Below are positions 1-8,159 of a stretch of DNA of 64,000 bases, piece by piece. The DNA is taken from the NCBI RefSeq assembly GCF_009725995.1, contig NZ_RCNS01000003.1:124001-188000 (forward strand), read 5' to 3'. Both the position numbers and the translations under genes were made by a program. Positions within the stretch are counted from its first letter, which is position 1. Every line of letters starts with the position of its first letter. The notes under the pieces are model-generated. The model was given only the letters and a program-made list of their open reading frames with translations. It was not told the DNA's origin and did no database searches. This DNA comes from Zobellia laminariae (lineage in GTDB: Bacteria; Bacteroidota; Bacteroidia; Flavobacteriales; Flavobacteriaceae).

Positions 1-1257
1 TATCCAGAACAAAACGGAATTTGGAACAACTGTAGAAAGGATCGGGACGAAAGTTTACGTGATGACATTGAAACAATAACCGACCTGTTCTATGACGCTG
101 GTTATAATACTTCCTATTTCGGCAAATGTCATTGGTTGAAAAACGAGCCCTTATTTGACGAAAAAGGAACATACGTAGGTTCTACCGAAAAACCTGGCGG
201 AAACTACATCAATAGGTATGACACCTATGTTCCCCCAGGAAAATCCAGACATAGTATAGAATATTTTTATCAATCTATCAGGGATACGCACTATAACCCA
301 TTGGTCTATAGTAATGACCCAAATGCTATTGACGGCAAGAAGGATGGTGAATTGCACGAACCCAAGGCTTTCACACCAAAAATTGAAGCCGAAAAAATTA
401 AAAACTATCTTCAGAATAAAGATAACCTACGTGATTCCAAAAAGCCTTTCTTTTTAATGTGGTCACTCAATCCTCCCCACAATCCTTGGGACGATGAGAA
501 TACGGACATGGAAACCCTTGCCAAATACTACAATAAAGAAAAATATCCACAAGACAGCCTATTGGCCGTACGTGATAATGCCGATTTAAAAGTTGCCAGC
601 TATGTGCGTCATTATTTTGCTAACCTTACCAGTGTAGATAATTATATTGGTCAAGTATTGGAGACCTTAGAGGAAATAGGAGAACTTGATAATACTATTA
701 TACTTTTTAGTTCTGATCATGGCGAAATGCTAGGAAGCCACAGTAAAGAAGGTAAAAATGTATTTGAAACCGAGTCATTGGCAATCCCCTTTATTGTGCA
801 TTGGCCAAAAGGCTTGCAGGGCGGTACTATAAACGATGTCCTCTTTGGTGGCCCAGATGTATTACCAACCGTAATGGGCTTGGCAGGGTTGAGCAAAAAC
901 GTACCGGAAGCTATTGAAGGAATTGACTTTTCTTCTCTTTTGACAGATTCCAACGAAAAAACAGTTCAAAAACCTGAAGGGATTCTACTCATGCTCGCCA
1001 ATTCCCGAGGCATACTCTCCAATAGATACACACTTTGTGTTGACCAGAAAAAGCAAGGAGAATCTAAAACGAAAAGTCTACAAGAAGTTTATATCTACGA
1101 TAATCAAGAAGACCCGTATCAGCTTAAAAAGCTTAGTTTAGAAGAACGACCAGAAGTGGCCGCAAACCTTTTAAGCATACTCGGGAAAGAGCTTAAAAGA
1201 ACCAATGACCCTTGGTATCAACAAAAAAAGTTCAAAGATGTTATCCGGTACGAATAG
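1..1257 (+). CDS. Sulfatase (alkaline-phosphatase superfamily), 5'-truncated by window edge
   Basis: The reading frame is open from base 1, so the gene starts upstream of the window; 418 codons are visible. Visible residues 34-45 (GYNTSYFGKCHW) match the second sulfatase signature, and residues 237-241 (SSDHG) supply the metal-binding Asp-His of the alkaline-phosphatase fold. The Cys/Ser-x-Pro-x-Arg site that matures to formylglycine lies upstream and cannot be checked. The family removes sulfate esters from polysaccharides, usually in the periplasm in Bacteroidota. Its convergent neighbour is a DUF5060 glycosidase-like protein, consistent with the edge of a locus for a sulfated algal glycan. 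Substrate and S1 subfamily cannot be told from here. An internal TTG at 136 could be mistaken for the start, but the homologous sequence upstream of it shows that it is not. Confidence 0.9.
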   Translation, partial: YPEQNGIWNNCRKDRDESLRDDIETITDLFYDAGYNTSYFGKCHWLKNEPLFDEKGTYVGSTEKPGGNYINRYDTYVPPGKSRHSIEYFYQSIRDTHYNPLVYSNDPNAIDGKKDGELHEPKAFTPKIEAEKIKNYLQNKDNLRDSKKPFFLMWSLNPPHNPWDDENTDMETLAKYYNKEKYPQDSLLAVRDNADLKVASYVRHYFANLTSVDNYIGQVLETLEEIGELDNTIILFSSDHGEMLGSHSKEGKNVFETESLAIPFIVHWPKGLQGGTINDVLFGGPDVLPTVMGLAGLSKNVPEAIEGIDFSSLLTDSNEKTVQKPEGILLMLANSRGILSNRYTLCVDQKKQGESKTKSLQEVYIYDNQEDPYQLKKLSLEERPEVAANLLSILGKELKRTNDPWYQQKKFKDVIRYE

Positions 1258-1383
1258 TAAACCGTTTCATCTTTGAACTTTATTATACTTAAAACTCAAT
1301 TTATCTCCAACAAACCTTTAACGAATAAGCTAAAGTTTAGGTCCATCCTAGAAATAGCTCCCTACTCGTTAGACTCTTAATAA

Positions 1384-1416
1384 GAACGTGATAGTATACA
1401 TATTACTATCACGTTC
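1384..1416. terminator. Perfect 13-bp hairpin between convergent genes
   Basis: Bases 1384-1396 and 1404-1416 are perfect inverted repeats around a 7-nt loop, between the ends of the sulfatase (+) and the DUF5060 protein (-). The position suits a bidirectional terminator. There is no strong T-tract on either side, so Rho-independent function is likely but not certain. Confidence 0.6.
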
Positions 1417-1459
1417 GTTGTAAAGAGGAATGCAATCCTATGTATTCTTCGTTTAATGG

Positions 1460-4414
1460 TTATTTTGCTCTTCTAATTAAAATAGCCCAGTCTTGTTGCT
1501 TTTTATCTGGAGATTTTCCTAAATCTACAACTGCACCACCAGATACTTTTTTGACTTTAGATTTTCTTAGGTCTCCTCCTTTTTTAGGATTGAACCATAA
1601 TACTTCAAAATCTCCGGTAGCATTAGATAAATCTAATTTAGATGTTGGAACTGAATTAAGATACACTACATATACTTCGTTTTCTTTTGCCAAACAGTAC
1701 ACGGTATTTTTATTCTCCTTATTACCAACAAGGTCATTTCTGTTTTCAGTTTCCCAAAACGGAATATCGTTGTTTTTTAAGAAGTCCACTGCATGAACGG
1801 CTTGGTCCCAAAACAGGTCTCTTGAACGGTAATCTTCACAAGAAAGGTCTGAATGAGGATGTGCATATCCAAAATACCATTCATTACCCCATCCACCTGC
1901 CATAAACGTACCCCATAAGGCATTTCTACGTGCGTTATCATGATCAGGATTTTCAGCATCCGTAATTAACGAATGTTGTGCGTCACCGGGTTCATCAACT
2001 GCAACGGCCCATTGAAAACCAGCTTCTTTAGATGCTTTCAACCAACGCAATACTTGTCCGTGCACGCGACTAAAATCCTCTTTATTTGTCTGAACAGATG
2101 GTCCTGTAAGTCCGCTTTCAGGTCCTAACAAATCCTCAAACTCAACACCATTGTGGATAACCAAATGATGGTGATACGGGTCGTTCTTTTTAAAGTACGT
2201 TGTCATTGCCAAACGCTGCTCCTCTTCTTGTGGAGGTGTAGTTGGATTCGTTACCCATTCCCCATTTTCTTCACAAAGATTCCAGTTCAAGGCTAAATGA
2301 TGCCCAAAACGTGCCATTAGTTCACGGTAGTATAATTTGGTATATGCTCCTACTCCTCCGTTATCCAAAAGCCCTTGATTCTCTACTTCAAACATTTTAA
2401 AATGAAGGAAAAGACCCAGTTCCTGAGCATGTTCGAATATAATTTCCCATTGGTCCATTTTTGAAACATCTATTCTATCATAGGTGTCATAATCCGTATA
2501 CGGAAATACATTCTGATCATCACCTGCAATATTATTGGTCAAAAATGAAACCGAGTTCAGCCCTTTTGAAGCTAAATAATTTAAAGCGCCAATAATGGCC
2601 TTACCCTTACCGTTTTTCCAAGTAGGGTCATTTTTCTTATAATCATGTATATGTGCAGACCAGGTTTTAACCATTTCATCTTTATGCCCATCATCCTTAA
2701 AAGTACCGTCTAGGTCTACGTAGGACAGAAAATTTTCTGGCGCATCAGGACCTTGCTTTAAGAAATACTCGCCTGTTTCGGCAAATTTCAAGTAACGCTC
2801 TCCTACATATTGCAACCTTCCTTTAGCTCTAAAATCGTTTCCGGTCTTATCTGTTTTTTCAATATTGAAAGTACCACGGGCACCATCCATATAGGAACCG
2901 CTTAAACCTGTATCAGGTTTTGTGCTTACCGCTGAATAATTTCCTTTTCTAAAGTCAACATCATAAGTCCACTCTCCTATTTCATCTGGAGCAAAATGCA
3001 CACGCCACTTATTTCCTTGCTCTGAAGATGACTGTCCGGCATCACCATCTGCTGCATAATAACCAGGCACTACAAATGATTTACCACTTTGTTTATGCGA
3101 AAATGTCACATTAAAGCGATAGTTCATAAACGGATTGTAATCTGCTTCTTCAGAAGTATTTGGGCCATCAAAAGTTAGCGTTACTTTATGCCATTTTTTT
3201 AGTTCTCCCGTAATTTGCATATTAGTTAGAGCCGCCATTTTTTGCTGTAGCTCTTCTAATAATTTTTTACCCGTTCCTGCTTCAACAACTACCAAACCAC
3301 TCCATCGGGCGCGGCTAAACTCTTTACCATCCCTGCTCTTTGGAACTGCCTTTACCCCTATTTCATCATTTGCATTCAGCTTAATATTAGCGTATACTTT
3401 TACATACTCTAAGCCTTCTTCAAACATGTTACTGCTTAATGGAGTTCTAAAATCCTTAAAGGTTTCAGCATTCTTTTTTAACGTGTATATAGAACGACCG
3501 TCGTTTTCACCAACAGTAAATAACACCACGTCATATTCACCTTCTGCCCCGTCAAAAGAAAGGGAAGCTTCTGCCTCCTCATGCTCTTCTGGGTTTATAG
3601 CCAACCATTTTTTATCATTATAAAAAGCATTCTTCGTGTTCTTAAATGTTTGTGCTGGGTAAATTTTAGCACTTGGTCTTACTTCTTTAACCATAGCTAA
3701 TAAATCTTGGCTACCATCGGTAGCAGATTCATTTGTATGCTCAGGATGATAATTAGTATCCTTAGTAAATATAAATTGGTCCATTTCAAAACCATCCTCA
3801 CGCATACTAAATTGAATATCATGCTCACCAGCTTTATCAATATCTATGTAAATAAACCCTGGAATACCACAATGTCTTTCTTCGGTACGTTGGCTATTTC
3901 CCCACGTCCAAGAATCCTTACCGTCGCACCATTGCATACGCTGCCCACTTTCAGGCCAAGTACCATCCACACCTACATGAACACCATTATCTTCTGTGCC
4001 TGTGCTGTATGCACGAACCCAAACATAATATCTTCCAGCCTCAGAGAAATTTACTTTATAATGTAAAATCCCCATTTTTCCTGCTTCATTGGAAAAATTT
4101 TCTCCAACAATCAACTTATCGTCGTGATTCGTACGTGTATCTGGTAAAATCTCAATATATCTTTCACCATTAGCTGCCTTAAAATGTAAATTTTGGTCAG
4201 TGCTCTTCAACTTAGCCCCATATGCCGCATCTATAACATACCACTTACGTTTATCCGAATTAGTTTGCTTATAAAAATCTTCGGCTTCCACAACAACCTG
4301 ACCATTAGCCACATTGTTTACCTTAGGCTGATTTGCCTGTGCTTGAAAAAAACTTAACGACAGAGCGAGTAAGAAGTGATTTTTAAAAATAGACTTCCAT
4401 TTTTGATGTTTCAT
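1460..4414 (-). CDS. Secreted DUF5060 glycoside-hydrolase-like protein with N-terminal CBM-like module
   Basis: 984 aa with a Sec signal peptide (about residues 1-27, basic start, hydrophobic core, AQA-N cut). In order: a carbohydrate-binding-like beta-sandwich (about 38-220, opening VVVEAEDFY); an ordered linker domain; DUF5060 (about 405-495, with KWHKVTLTFDGPN and GYYAADGDAG); a TIM-barrel-like catalytic region (about 530-890, ending in the Trp-rich WGTFMAGGWGNEWYFGY); and a small C-terminal Ig-like domain (about 930-984) of the putative collagen-binding type found at the end of GH140-like proteins. DUF5060 enzymes are usually exo- or side-chain-acting glycosidases in Bacteroidota polysaccharide loci. 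Likely periplasmic or surface exposed. It lies convergent to the sulfatase. GH family and substrate are not assignable by eye. Confidence 0.8.
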   Translation of the reverse strand: MKHQKWKSIFKNHFLLALSLSFFQAQANQPKVNNVANGQVVVEAEDFYKQTNSDKRKWYVIDAAYGAKLKSTDQNLHFKAANGERYIEILPDTRTNHDDKLIVGENFSNEAGKMGILHYKVNFSEAGRYYVWVRAYSTGTEDNGVHVGVDGTWPESGQRMQWCDGKDSWTWGNSQRTEERHCGIPGFIYIDIDKAGEHDIQFSMREDGFEMDQFIFTKDTNYHPEHTNESATDGSQDLLAMVKEVRPSAKIYPAQTFKNTKNAFYNDKKWLAINPEEHEEAEASLSFDGAEGEYDVVLFTVGENDGRSIYTLKKNAETFKDFRTPLSSNMFEEGLEYVKVYANIKLNANDEIGVKAVPKSRDGKEFSRARWSGLVVVEAGTGKKLLEELQQKMAALTNMQITGELKKWHKVTLTFDGPNTSEEADYNPFMNYRFNVTFSHKQSGKSFVVPGYYAADGDAGQSSSEQGNKWRVHFAPDEIGEWTYDVDFRKGNYSAVSTKPDTGLSGSYMDGARGTFNIEKTDKTGNDFRAKGRLQYVGERYLKFAETGEYFLKQGPDAPENFLSYVDLDGTFKDDGHKDEMVKTWSAHIHDYKKNDPTWKNGKGKAIIGALNYLASKGLNSVSFLTNNIAGDDQNVFPYTDYDTYDRIDVSKMDQWEIIFEHAQELGLFLHFKMFEVENQGLLDNGGVGAYTKLYYRELMARFGHHLALNWNLCEENGEWVTNPTTPPQEEEQRLAMTTYFKKNDPYHHHLVIHNGVEFEDLLGPESGLTGPSVQTNKEDFSRVHGQVLRWLKASKEAGFQWAVAVDEPGDAQHSLITDAENPDHDNARRNALWGTFMAGGWGNEWYFGYAHPHSDLSCEDYRSRDLFWDQAVHAVDFLKNNDIPFWETENRNDLVGNKENKNTVYCLAKENEVYVVYLNSVPTSKLDLSNATGDFEVLWFNPKKGGDLRKSKVKKVSGGAVVDLGKSPDKKQQDWAILIRRAK

Positions 4415-4807
4415 AGGTGTTCTTTTTCCTGTTTATTGATGTTGTACTACTAGTAACCTTCTTGAGGTAAATCTTGTTTTTTTTTAGTGATAAACTGTAT
4501 CTTTATATCATATAACTGAAGCTAAACAAATTAGACAATTTCCTTTCTTAAAATAAGAGTTACAACTTAATTTTTAATAAGAAATGCGCATTGCGCAAAA
4601 TTTGCGCTTAATTCGTAAAAATTCATTTATTAGTGGCAATAATACACTAAAACATACAATAATAAGGAATAAATCATCAATACAACACATTTACATTGCG
4701 CAAATTTGTGCAAAAATATATTGTTTCCGTAACTAATCGTGATTTTGGTAGTGAGATGAATTAGCTTATTTCGTAAGCTATTTCATAAGCCTCGTACTAA
4801 GGATGCA
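4415..4807. promoter_or_regulatory. Divergent intergenic region with two GCGCAAA-type palindromes
   Basis: This 393-bp gap separates the divergent DUF5060 gene (-) and apbE (+). It holds two related palindromes: 4593-4607 (7-bp arms GCGCAAA/TTTGCGC around one A at 4600) and 4696-4713 (9-bp arms with one mismatch). A further TGCGCA half-site lies at 4585-4590. Centres are about 104.5 bp apart, close to ten helical turns. They look like operators for a dimeric repressor or activator with DNA looping possible. Which gene they control is unknown. No coding region is apparent. Confidence 0.5.
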
Positions 4808-5848
4808 ATGTTTCTTTACAATTTGCTCTTTTTAATTTTTAAAGCTATTATTTATAAACTACAGATTTTGAAAAAGTATCTATCTATAGTACTTATTTTC
4901 TTTGCGATAACCGCAGGTGCACAAAACACCTTCTCCAGGACTTTAAAACTAATGGGGAGCCGGTTTGATGTTACCGTAGTAGCAAAAGACTCCACTGAAG
5001 GAAATGAAAATATAGATTTGGCTGTTGCCGAAATTTCTAGAATAGAAAATTTAATTTCTTCTTGGAATCCAGCAACGCAAACCTCTGCAATTAATATAAA
5101 TGCCGGTCAAAACCCGGTTAAGGTTTCTCCTGAGCTTTACAGCTTAATAGAGAGAGCCATAGGTCTCTCCAAACTTACAGATGGTGCTTTTGATATTAGT
5201 TACGCTTCAATGGACAAGATATGGGTGTTTGACGGTAGCATGACCCAAATGCCAAGCGACACCGCCATACAAGCTTCTGTAGCCAAGGTTGGTTTTCAAA
5301 ATATAATCCTAAACCCAAAAAACAGCACCGTTTTTCTAAAGAAAAAAGGAATGAAAATAGGTTTTGGAGGCATAGGAAAAGGATATGCCGCAGATAAGGC
5401 CAAAGTACTTTTAATGGAAAAAGGAGTGACAGCAGGGATTATAAACGCTTCTGGAGACATGAACACCTGGGGCAAGCAACCTAATGGAGAACCATGGAAA
5501 GTTGCCATTACCAACCCCATGGACAAAAACAAGGTTTTTGCTTTGTTGCCTATTCTGCAAGGAGCTGTAGTGACTTCTGGTGATTACGAAAAATTCGTGA
5601 ATTTAAATGGTAAACGATACGCACATATTATTGACCCAAGAACCGGGTTGCCATCAATAGGTATTGTTAGTGTTACCGTTTTTGCTCCTAAAGCAGAATT
5701 GGCAGATGCTTTGGCTACTTCCGTTTTTGTAATGGGCAAAGAGGTTGGTTTAAATAGAGTTAACCAAATGCCACATATTGAATGTATCATTATTGATGAT
5801 AAAGGAAACATATTCACATCCAAGAATATAGAAATAGAAAAACTATGA
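4808..5848 (+). CDS. apbE: FAD:protein FMN transferase (ApbE)
   Basis: 346 aa. ApbE attaches FMN covalently to a Thr/Ser of target proteins outside the cytoplasm, using FAD and Mg2+. Visible family features are the N-terminal FSRTLKLMGSRFDVTV strand, GIGKGYAADKA (about residue 190), the ASGDMNTWG loop and HIIDPRTGLPS (about residue 275). The first hydrophobic stretch begins oddly with this ATG; an in-frame TTG at 4868 gives a tidier signal peptide (MKKYLS..FFAITAGAQ) and may be the true start. It overlaps the DUF4266 gene by 4 nt (ATGA), so the two are translationally coupled. In Bacteroidota and gammaproteobacteria ApbE is often found with DUF4266 and DUF3570, as here. The substrate flavoprotein is not evident in the window. 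Confidence 0.93.
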   Translation: MFLYNLLFLIFKAIIYKLQILKKYLSIVLIFFAITAGAQNTFSRTLKLMGSRFDVTVVAKDSTEGNENIDLAVAEISRIENLISSWNPATQTSAININAGQNPVKVSPELYSLIERAIGLSKLTDGAFDISYASMDKIWVFDGSMTQMPSDTAIQASVAKVGFQNIILNPKNSTVFLKKKGMKIGFGGIGKGYAADKAKVLLMEKGVTAGIINASGDMNTWGKQPNGEPWKVAITNPMDKNKVFALLPILQGAVVTSGDYEKFVNLNGKRYAHIIDPRTGLPSIGIVSVTVFAPKAELADALATSVFVMGKEVGLNRVNQMPHIECIIIDDKGNIFTSKNIEIEKL

Positions 5849-6057
5849 TTAAAAAGTTTTTAGTGTTAATAGGATTGACCTGCGCCATGAATAGCTGCGT
5901 TGTGGTCAAAGAGTATGACAAGGTAAACCTCAGTGACCCTGATATGGCTTTGTCCGACAAGAAGTGTGACCGTAATGTTACCATCGCTCATTCTTATCGA
6001 GAGGCAGCAGTTGGTGCCAATGGAGGAAAAACAGGAGGCGGCTGCGGTTGCAATTAA
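5845..6057 (+). CDS. DUF4266 small lipoprotein
   Basis: 70 aa with a lipoprotein signal peptide (lipobox MNSC, Cys18) followed by the DUF4266 pattern: VVKEYDKVNLSDPDMA, then a Cys, then a C-terminal Gly/Cys tail ending GGGCGCN. Function unknown; the family occurs almost always with ApbE and DUF3570. Starts inside the apbE stop (ATGA overlap) and is followed 26 nt later by the DUF3570 gene, so the three form one operon. The tail cysteines (GCGC) could be redox or metal ligands; this is inference. Confidence 0.88.
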   Translation: MIKKFLVLIGLTCAMNSCVVVKEYDKVNLSDPDMALSDKKCDRNVTIAHSYREAAVGANGGKTGGGCGCN

Positions 6058-6083
6058 GTTAAGTGATAATACATAGAGGAATT

Positions 6084-7385
6084 ATGATTTCAATAAAAAA
6101 TACACTTCTCATTATCTTAATACTAGGCGTGCAGCTAGCTTGGTCACAGGATGAAAAGCAGACCTACAAAAAACGTGTTCTTGAAACTACAGAAGTAGAT
6201 TTCTTAACAAGTTATTACTCACAGGATGGTGATAATGCAGCTGTTACAGGCGGAAAAGGTACGGAAGAATTGACGGATGTTACAGGAACTATTATCGTTT
6301 CTATTCCGCTGAACGATGATGATGTACTTACGATAGATGCAGGCGTTTCTGCTTATACCTCTGCGTCTTCAAGTAATGTAGACCCTTTTGACAAAGGCAA
6401 AGCGAACCCATTTGTTGCAAGTTCCGGCGCATCACAATCGGATACGTGGGTGAATTTAACGGGAACCTACAGTCATAGTTCCGATGATAGAAATGACCTA
6501 TGGTCAGCGAAGTTCTCTGTGTCTTCAGAATATGATTATTTTTCTCTCGGTTTTGGAGGTAGCTACACAAAACTCTTCAATGAAAAAAATACAGAAATCA
6601 GCGTTAACGGTAATGTTTATTTAGACAATTGGACCACCCTTTATCCTTTTGAACTTCGACCATTTGGAGAAGGTGGAGTAGGTTTCTTTAGACCTGATGA
6701 AATTACAGGAAACACAAACTACAACCCTAGCTTTTCTGAACTAGATAAAACAAACCGAAACTCTTATTCCCTAGGGCTAGGACTCTCTCAAATATTACAT
6801 AAAAATGTTCAAGGTTTAATTTCTTTTGATGTTATAAACCAACAGGGGCTGCTTTCAACACCTTTTCAACGCGTTTATTTCTCTGATGTTGCCGATTCTT
6901 TTATAGATAGTTTTCAGCTGGCTGATGATATAGAACAACTACCTGATGGAAGATTAAAATTTGCTATTGGCGGTCGCTTAAACTGGTATCTTAATGAAAT
7001 TGTGACGCTTAGAACGTACTACCGTTATTATTTTGATGATTGGGGCATAAACTCCCATACAGCAAGCCTTGAGGCTTCTGTAAAGTTGAGTGACAAGTTC
7101 ACCTTGTACCCGTCCTACCGGTTTTACAACCAATCTGCCGCTGATTATTTCGCTCCTTATGAATCGCATTTATCAACGGAAGAATATTACACTTCAGATT
7201 ATGATTTATCTAAATATTCAGCCAATCAGTACGGGTTTGGTATCTCATATACCGATATTTTTACAAAGATGCATATCTCTAAATATGGGTTAAAGAGTAT
7301 AGATTTAAAGTTCTATCAATATGACCGCGACACTAGTTTTAGCTCGTCAATCATAACGGCTGGCGTGAAATTTATTATGGATTAA
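6084..7385 (+). CDS. DUF3570 outer-membrane beta-barrel protein
   Basis: The ATG at 6084 is preceded by AGAGGA (6075-6080) and begins a normal signal peptide (MISIKNTLLIILILG..AWSQ), so I prefer it to the in-frame GTG at 6063. The mature protein (about 415 aa) is rich in alternating aromatic/polar beta strands, with a C-terminal segment ending in ITAGVKFIMD, typical of an outer-membrane barrel. DUF3570 has no established biochemical role; its constant partnership with ApbE and DUF4266 points to an envelope electron-transfer or flavinylation-dependent function. Last gene of the operon; convergent with the PPTase gene 65 bp downstream. Confidence 0.85.
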   Translation: MISIKNTLLIILILGVQLAWSQDEKQTYKKRVLETTEVDFLTSYYSQDGDNAAVTGGKGTEELTDVTGTIIVSIPLNDDDVLTIDAGVSAYTSASSSNVDPFDKGKANPFVASSGASQSDTWVNLTGTYSHSSDDRNDLWSAKFSVSSEYDYFSLGFGGSYTKLFNEKNTEISVNGNVYLDNWTTLYPFELRPFGEGGVGFFRPDEITGNTNYNPSFSELDKTNRNSYSLGLGLSQILHKNVQGLISFDVINQQGLLSTPFQRVYFSDVADSFIDSFQLADDIEQLPDGRLKFAIGGRLNWYLNEIVTLRTYYRYYFDDWGINSHTASLEASVKLSDKFTLYPSYRFYNQSAADYFAPYESHLSTEEYYTSDYDLSKYSANQYGFGISYTDIFTKMHISKYGLKSIDLKFYQYDRDTSFSSSIITAGVKFIMD

Positions 7386-7450
7386 ATAACTTAAAATAAT
7401 AAACGATTTATTGTTTATCAGCTAATAAAAATGAAGCTAGAAAACAAATA

Positions 7451-8149
7451 TCAATCTAAATCTGCCAAACCAAAGTGAGTTACTTTCTGTATGGATGACG
7501 ATACCGATAAAGCTGAGCAATATCCCTCTTGAGGAACAAAGGAGAATAATTTCCAGTCATTCTTTTCATTGGGATTCCATTGCGTTCTTAAAAGTTCAGG
7601 GCTGTTCTCATTGATAGAAACTGAAAAAGAGGTTAAATCAAAAGACAGTCCAACTCCTTTTGCTTTTATAAAGGCCTCTTTTCGTGTCCAACAATTAAAA
7701 AAGGCTTTTGCTCTTTTCGCTTCTGAAAAAGCCAATAAAGAAGAAACCTCATCTTTGGAGAAAAAGCCTTCGGCTATTTTAGCAATATCAAAATTGGTTT
7801 TTATGTGCTCAACGTCTACTCCTACTTCACCTTTAGTAACAAACGCTAAAACAATAAGTTCATCGGAATGAGAAACATTAAACCTAACTAAAGTCTGCAA
7901 ATCGTAGCTTGGTTTTCCAAATTCATTATACACAAAGCACAACTCACTAGCATCAATATTTAAATAGCGCTCAGATAAAATCCTGAGCAAGCCTCTAGCT
8001 AACATATAAGTCTTTCTGTCTTTTTCAAACTTAAACCTATCTACTCTTTCGAGTTCATCTTGGGAGAGTAATTTTAAATACCGGTCAAGTTTACAAAAAT
8101 CGTTTGAATTGAAATACCATATGTGCGCTTCACTCTCAGGTAATTTCAT
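7451..8149 (-). CDS. 4'-phosphopantetheinyl transferase, Sfp type
   Basis: 233 aa from ATG 8149. It transfers the phosphopantetheine arm from CoA to the Ser of carrier proteins. Signature residues are GVDVEHI (about 109-115, Mg2+-binding Asp and Glu) and CWTRKEAFIKAKG (about 151-163, the W-x-x-K-E-A motif), the size and order of Sfp/Gsp-type enzymes. A TTG at 8185 would extend it into the upstream synthetase; the ATG, just after the synthetase stop at 8160, makes a cleaner start. Being last in the HupE-NRPS-PPTase unit, it most likely activates the three carrier domains of this locus (Ser1028 in the C-A-PCP-TE enzyme, Ser35 of the free carrier, Ser1333 of the interrupted synthetase). Confidence 0.93.
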   Translation of the reverse strand: MKLPESEAHIWYFNSNDFCKLDRYLKLLSQDELERVDRFKFEKDRKTYMLARGLLRILSERYLNIDASELCFVYNEFGKPSYDLQTLVRFNVSHSDELIVLAFVTKGEVGVDVEHIKTNFDIAKIAEGFFSKDEVSSLLAFSEAKRAKAFFNCWTRKEAFIKAKGVGLSFDLTSFSVSINENSPELLRTQWNPNEKNDWKLFSFVPQEGYCSALSVSSSIQKVTHFGLADLD

Positions 8150-8159
8150 AGTTTCCAAT

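Noticed and set aside
1440..1796. Plus-strand frame of 118 codons
   Set aside because: Antisense to the well-supported DUF5060 gene and without features.
7386..7450. ATAAAC/GTTTAT inverted repeat as terminator between DUF3570 and PPTase genes
   Set aside because: A six-bp AT-only stem without a T-tract; expected by chance in this composition.
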